64,000 nt of DNA. Source: Pochonia chlamydosporia 170 (taxonomy: Eukaryota > Ascomycota > Sordariomycetes > Hypocreales > Clavicipitaceae). Positions 58,828-64,000 of the stretch are shown piece by piece (position 1 is the first letter of the stretch; every line of letters begins with the position of its first letter). The notes under the pieces are model-generated. The model ran no database searches. It was not told the DNA's origin and saw only the letters and a program-made list of their open reading frames with translations. The stretch is from assembly GCF_001653235.2 (NCBI RefSeq), contig NC_035791.1, forward strand, positions 2,232,001 to 2,296,000, read 5' to 3'. Position numbers and translations under genes: made by a program.

Positions 58828-61800
58828 ATGGCACAACACAAGATTATCTACTTCTCAGGGGAGATACCCCAGGGAGATCCAGAGGGTGACCAGCGAGACT
58901 TGTTCAACAGGTTACGCCTTCTCAGCAAGGAACGGGACTACCCCGTCTTGTACTCGTTTCTAGATGCTGTTACAACCTCGTTGAAGGAGGAGTGCAAAAA
59001 ACTGACAAAATCCCAGAGAGAGTTGATGCCATGCTTCGAGAGCGTCTTGGACCTCACCGATCATGTTATCCAGCTCAGGAGAACGTCCCTCGGGCCGGCC
59101 ATTGAACGAGTCTTGGTCTTGGTGTTTCAATTAGGTGGTTTTATTTCGTAAGTCTTCCCAAACTAAGGTCAATCGTCGTCAAGAGAATGCTAATATTGAG
59201 TCTGTAACAGATATCATGAAGCTTCTCCCCTGGAATACAACTTCACAGGCACCAATACAAGCTTCATTGCAACAGGATCAGGGCTGGTTTCCGCAGCAGC
59301 CATTAGCCTTTCACCTAGCATATCCATGATTCCTCGTATTGCCCGGGGCATGACGCGGGTTGCATTCCGGTTTGGACTAGTTGTTGACCAGGTGTGCCGG
59401 TCATTAGAGGTTTCACCAGATGAGATCAACGCAGAAGGGGCATGGGTGCATTGTGTGCATGGCGTTGACGAAGACGATGCCCTAAATGCCGTTGATAGTT
59501 TCAACATGAAAAAGGTATTGACTTGAATGAGGTCAACACTAAAACCAAAGGGCCAGCCATCACAGCTAACTGCTCCTCCAGGGATATTCAGAGACGAGTA
59601 AGGCGACTGTGTTTAGCGTTGATGACAAGTCTGTCAGTATCTGTGGTCCACCGGCCACTCTGCGAGCTCTCTTTACAGAAAGCGACTTCTTCCATCGATC
59701 AAAGAGTATACCGATGAAGAAGGTGCAAGGGATGTGGCATACGGCTCGGTTATACGGCAAAGAGCACGTCCGTCAAATCGTTCCAAAGATGGATCACCAG
59801 GATTCACATATCCCCTTATTCTCCCCCGTGACTGGACAGACGTATGAGCATACGGATGCCACAATGCTACTTGAAGCTATTATAGAAGAGATACTCACAC
59901 AACAGATCCACTGGGATCGGGTTACTGATAGTATCACGAAACGATTGAAGCAACTCTCTTCCCCAAGCGTACAATTCATCGCCATACAACCGTCACGTTA
60001 CGCTGAGAAACTACTACAGCAGTGGCGAGTCGACCTCCCCGGCACAACACTATCAAACATTAATATAATACCCGCAGTCATGGATATCCCGTTGGGTAAA
60101 ACTCCTCCACGAGACGCCAAGTCGTCCAAAATCGCCGTCGTCGGAATGGCATGTCGCTTCCCCGGAGGAGCTAACGACACAGAAACATTCTGGAAAATAC
60201 TGAAACAAGGCCAAGATGTTCATACTTCTGTGCCTGCGGATCGTTTCAACGTTGAAACCCACGTCGACCCAACGGGCAAGAAGCGGAATACCTCCAAGAC
60301 GCCCTACGGCTGCTTCGTAGAGAATCCCGGACTATTCGACGCCTTCTTTTTCGGCATGTCTCCACGAGAGGCCGAGCAAACTGATTCCATGCATCGTCTA
60401 GCCCTAGTTACTGCGTACGAGGCTCTCGAGAGCGCAGGCTACGTTCACGGGCGAGGAGGCATTCATACCCAACGGGTAGGCACCTTCTATGGACAAGCAA
60501 GCGACGACTATCGCGAGGTGAATTCCTGCCAAGACATCGGTACTTATTACATCCCCGGTGGAGCCAGAGCCTTTGCCCCTGGCCGTGTCAACTACTTTTT
60601 CAAATTCTGGGGTCCGGCTTCCAGCATCGACGCAGCCTGCTCGTCCAGCTTGCAGGCAATCCAAGCCGCGTGTACTTCGTTATGGAGCTCGGACGTCGAC
60701 ATGGCTATTGCAGGTGGCCTGAATATTCTGACAAACTCCGACGTCTTTGCTGGATTGAGCAGTGGGCATTTCCTGTCGCCAACCGGCGGCTGCAAAACGT
60801 GGGATGAGGGAGCTGATGGATATTGTCGTGCAGACGGTGTAGGTAGCGTGATTCTCAAACGCCTTGAGGACGCAGAGGCTGATAATGATAACATTCTCGG
60901 AGTCGTTTTATCTGCCGCGACTGACCATTCGGCCGAAGCTGTGTCCCTTACGCATCCGCACGCCGGAGCACAAGCACATCTTTATACACAGGTGGTGAGA
61001 CGGGCGGGAATTGATCCTCTAGATGTGGGTTACATTGAAATGCACGGTACAGGCACTCAAGCTGGTGATACCACGGAAATGAAGTCGGTTACGAGCGTCT
61101 TTGCCCGTGAAAACAACGACGGACATGGGCGGCCTCAAGATAAACCGCTCTATATCGGCTCTGTCAAGGCGTGCATGGGACATGGTGAGGCTGCTGCTGG
61201 TATCATGAGCTTTATGAAGACCCTGCTGGTTCTCCAAAAGTGTTTGGTGCCTCCTCATATAGGTATCAAGACACGATTGAATCCCTCTTTACCAGGGGAT
61301 CTGCAGGAGAGGAACGTTGTCATTCCATATACACCGGCTCCGTGGGAAGCAACTCCGACACAGCGCAAGAGGCTAGCCATGGTCAACAATTTTGGTGCCT
61401 CCGGGTCAAATACATCCGTCATACTGGAAGAAGCCACGCCACGGCCGAGGGTTGGCGAGGACACAAGGAAAACTCACGTCATTCCTATATCAGCAAAGTC
61501 GGCTCATTCTCTGCAAGAAAACTTGGCGAGGCTCGTAACATATCTCGGAGAACGAAATGATGTCTCTCTTTCTGACGTTGCGTACTCCTTATCCGCCCGG
61601 AAGATGCATTACAATTACCGAGTTTCCGTTCTGGCGACTTCACCAGCTGAAGCCATCGATCTGCTTCAACCGCATATCGCAAGTTCTCTTACCAAAATGC
61701 CAAGTCCGAGAGGGCTACACTCAGTGGCCTTTGCCTTCACAGGCCAAGGACGATTCTACACTGGAATTGGATCACAACTGTATCGAGACTCCCCCATCTT

Positions 61801-64000
61801 CCGTGGCTGTATCGACCATCTTGACAGTCTTGCGCAGCGGCAAAACTTTCCGTCATTCTTACCCACTGTCACCGGAGCTTGCGATCATCAGCACGTCTCG
61901 CTGGTTTCTATGCATCTAGCTATAGTGTGTGTGGAGATTGCCCTGGCACGACTATGGTCCGCGTTTGGTGTCCATCCGAAAGTTGTAATCGGCCACAGCC
62001 TGGGAGAATACGCTGCCTTGGCTGTAGCAGGTGTCCTTTCAGATACCGATGCTATATTCCTCGTTGGAACTCGTGCCACACTTCTAAGCAGTGAACTGTT
62101 TACCTCCGGCACTCACGGCATGCTAGCTGTGCGCACCTCTGTGGCAAATATTACAAAGGCAGCGGGCCGTATTCCCTTTGAGATAACTTGCGTCAACGGT
62201 CCTGCCGAAACAGTTGTTGGAGGCTCACTCGCTGATTTGGATACTCTCTCAGCGGCCCTGGCGGTGCATGGATACAAGACAGTTCTGCTGGATGTCGCTC
62301 ATGCCTACCACACGAGCCAGATGGACTCTCTGCTGGATGATTTTGTAAAAGAGTCTCGAGCAGTCCAGTGCAAGAAGCCCACTATCCCCATCATATCTCC
62401 CCGATATGCTAGACCCCTAAGCCCGGACGACCTCATCGACGTTTCCTACCTTGCTGCTGCCACTAGGGAAACGGTAAACTTCGCCGGAGCTCTCACCGCA
62501 GCATTCGAGTCTGGCATCGTGTCTGAGTCCACCATGTGGCTTGAGTTGGGCCACCATCCTACCTGCTGCGGTTTCATAAGCCGTACGCTGCCGTCAGCCC
62601 AGGCCATATACCCAAGCTTACACCAAGATATTGAAAACTGGTCAACACTGGCCAAAGCCCTGAGCGCCTTGTATGCTGCCGGCTTAGACATTGACTGGGA
62701 CGAGTATCACCGGCCGTTTGAGCCAGCGCTTCGGCTAGTTGACACGCCGACATACGCTTGGAATAACAGCAATTATTGGATCCAGTATCGCGGAGATTGG
62801 AATCTCGCCAAGGGACAAGTTGAATCTGAATCTAAATCTGGAACTTCGTTGGGCGTAAATGGCTTTCAGACATCCAGTATACACCGTATTGTATCAGAGC
62901 AATATGACGGTTCGAAAGCAATAGTATCCTCTGAAACCAGCATTACGGATTCATCGCTTCAAGATGTAGTAGATGGTCACGCCATGAACGGCTACGGCGT
63001 TGCATCTTCTGTAAGTAACCCCTGTCCAAGTCCCAAACATTAGCAGAACCATTTCCTCACATATTGTTAGTTCCTACACGCAGATATGGCATACACACTT
63101 GCAAAACGTATATCCGACAAATGCTTCCCCAACTCCTCAGTGGGCATCAACGTCACAGATTTCGAATACCACGACCCAGTAGTCAAACAGCTGGCCACCA
63201 ACACCTCCCAGCCGATCCTCACAACCGCAGAAGCCGACCTTGACCTCAAACAAGTCCACATCAAGTGGTTCAACCCGGCAAAGCAACTATGGTACTGCCA
63301 CGCCAAGGCCTCCTACGAAGATCCCTCATCCTGGCTGTCAAAATGGTCTCTCTCCGCGTCATTGGTGTCCAGTCGTGTCCAAGTCCTCAATGATATGGTC
63401 GCTTCCGGAAAGGCCAACAAGCTCACCACTTCCCTCGCCTACGGCCTCTTCGGCAAACTCGTCGACTACTCAGCCATGTATCGCGCAATTGAGTCCGTCA
63501 TTCTGAACGGGGACGAAGCAGTTGCTGAAGTTGTGTTTCCCCCTGACACCAGCGGGACGTGGACTGTGCCGCCACACTTTATAGACGGTGTTGTTTCTCT
63601 GTCAGGATTCATTCTCAATGGCGGGACAAACTTTGACAACACGAACAACTTTTTCGTCACGCCCTCTTGGAAGTCTATGCGTTTTGCAAGGCCATTGGCG
63701 CCCGGGGGCCGATACATCGCTTATGTGAGAATGGTTCGTGTGGGCAGCCACTCGTTTGCTGGCGATGTGTACATTCTGCAAGAGGGGGAAATCGTCGGTG
63801 TAGTAGAGGCCATTCTGTTCAGACAATGGCCAAGGTCAATGCTCAACCGTTTCTTTACCCCTTGGGACTTGCAAACCAAGATAGCGGCATCGTCTCCAAG
63901 TAGCGAGCATTCGGCCCCTCCCGCTGATGTTTTTACGCCTCTTAGTCGGGCTAGGACACCAGACTCTACCCATGTAGACGCGCAGCCGGTTCAGAAGAAG
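58828..64000 (+). CDS. Non-reducing polyketide synthase (SAT-KS-MAT-PT...), 5' part
   Basis: Exons 58828-59147, 59211-59514, 59582-63010 and 63071 to the window edge give 1661 codons; the 3' end is missing. It is an iterative type I synthase making an aromatic polyketide. Domains: SAT starter loading (about 1-350), where the usual GxCxG is ATGSG (127-131) and His-261 is in MWHTARLY; KS (about 390-815) with Cys-561 in DAACSSS, His-696 in EMHGTGT and His-742 in KACMGHGEAA; MAT (about 920-1240) with Ser-1014 in GHSLGEY; and the product template (from about 1310) with His-1341 in DGHAMNG and Asp-1523 in HFIDG. No ketoreductase, dehydratase or enoylreductase lies between MAT and PT, hence non-reducing. 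The window ends in a Ser/Pro linker before the expected ACP. The SAT start (IIYFSGEIPQ) recalls pigment-type PKSs, but the product cannot be named. Confidence 0.95.

Overview
The window comes from a filamentous ascomycete (Pezizomycotina). Evidence is short spliceosomal introns (about 50-110 nt, GT-AG, CTAAC-like branch sites), single-gene transcription units on both strands, and typical families: a HET-domain protein, a NACHT-type STAND receptor, ERMES subunit Mdm34 and a non-reducing polyketide synthase. Protein style suggests Sordariomycetes, probably Hypocreales; the species is not determined.

Layout. 1-995 holds the 5' part of a HET-domain gene that leaves the window on the left. 2.4-22.7 kb is mostly housekeeping: an equilibrative nucleoside transporter, inositol-pentakisphosphate 2-kinase (Ipk1), Mdm34, a 1190-residue NACHT receptor, the YEATS protein Yaf9, a Coq11-like Rossmann protein, splicing factor Syf2 and a 526-residue protein of unknown function. 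22.7-30.2 kb has no gene I can support; it lies upstream of a three-exon Ecl1-type zinc protein (30.2-31.2 kb). 33.6-37.8 kb is a P4-ATPase flippase (Drs2 type). 40.2-52.7 kb is gene-dense: a CRIPT homologue, an epoxide hydrolase, a pinin-domain protein head-to-head with Rds3/PHF5A, a tail-anchored coiled-coil protein, haspin kinase, a CCDC47/DUF1682 ER protein and a small MTH1187/Ecm15-type protein. 53.4-56.6 kb carries an F-box protein and a GPI-anchored PLC-like phosphodiesterase. 58.8-64.0 kb is the 5' 1661 codons of a non-reducing PKS (SAT-KS-MAT-PT), which leaves the window on the right; its ACP and release domains, and most of any cluster, lie outside.

Genes working together. Four genes are linked to pre-mRNA splicing (Syf2, CRIPT, pinin-like, Rds3), and two of these share one divergent promoter. 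Mdm34, Coq11 and Drs2 all concern membrane lipids or mitochondria but are not adjacent. The HET and NACHT genes are self/non-self recognition candidates. The PKS is the only secondary-metabolism gene visible.

Most exon structures were assembled by hand from splice signals and protein continuity. The most unusual signals are a nonamer, TACGGAGTA/TACTCCGTA, present at least ten times and almost only between genes; a palindrome TACCTAGGTA clustered upstream of the PKS; and a PKS starter domain whose usual catalytic cysteine position is glycine. I found no clear tRNA, rRNA, CRISPR array or intact transposon, and no convincing undescribed multi-gene system.
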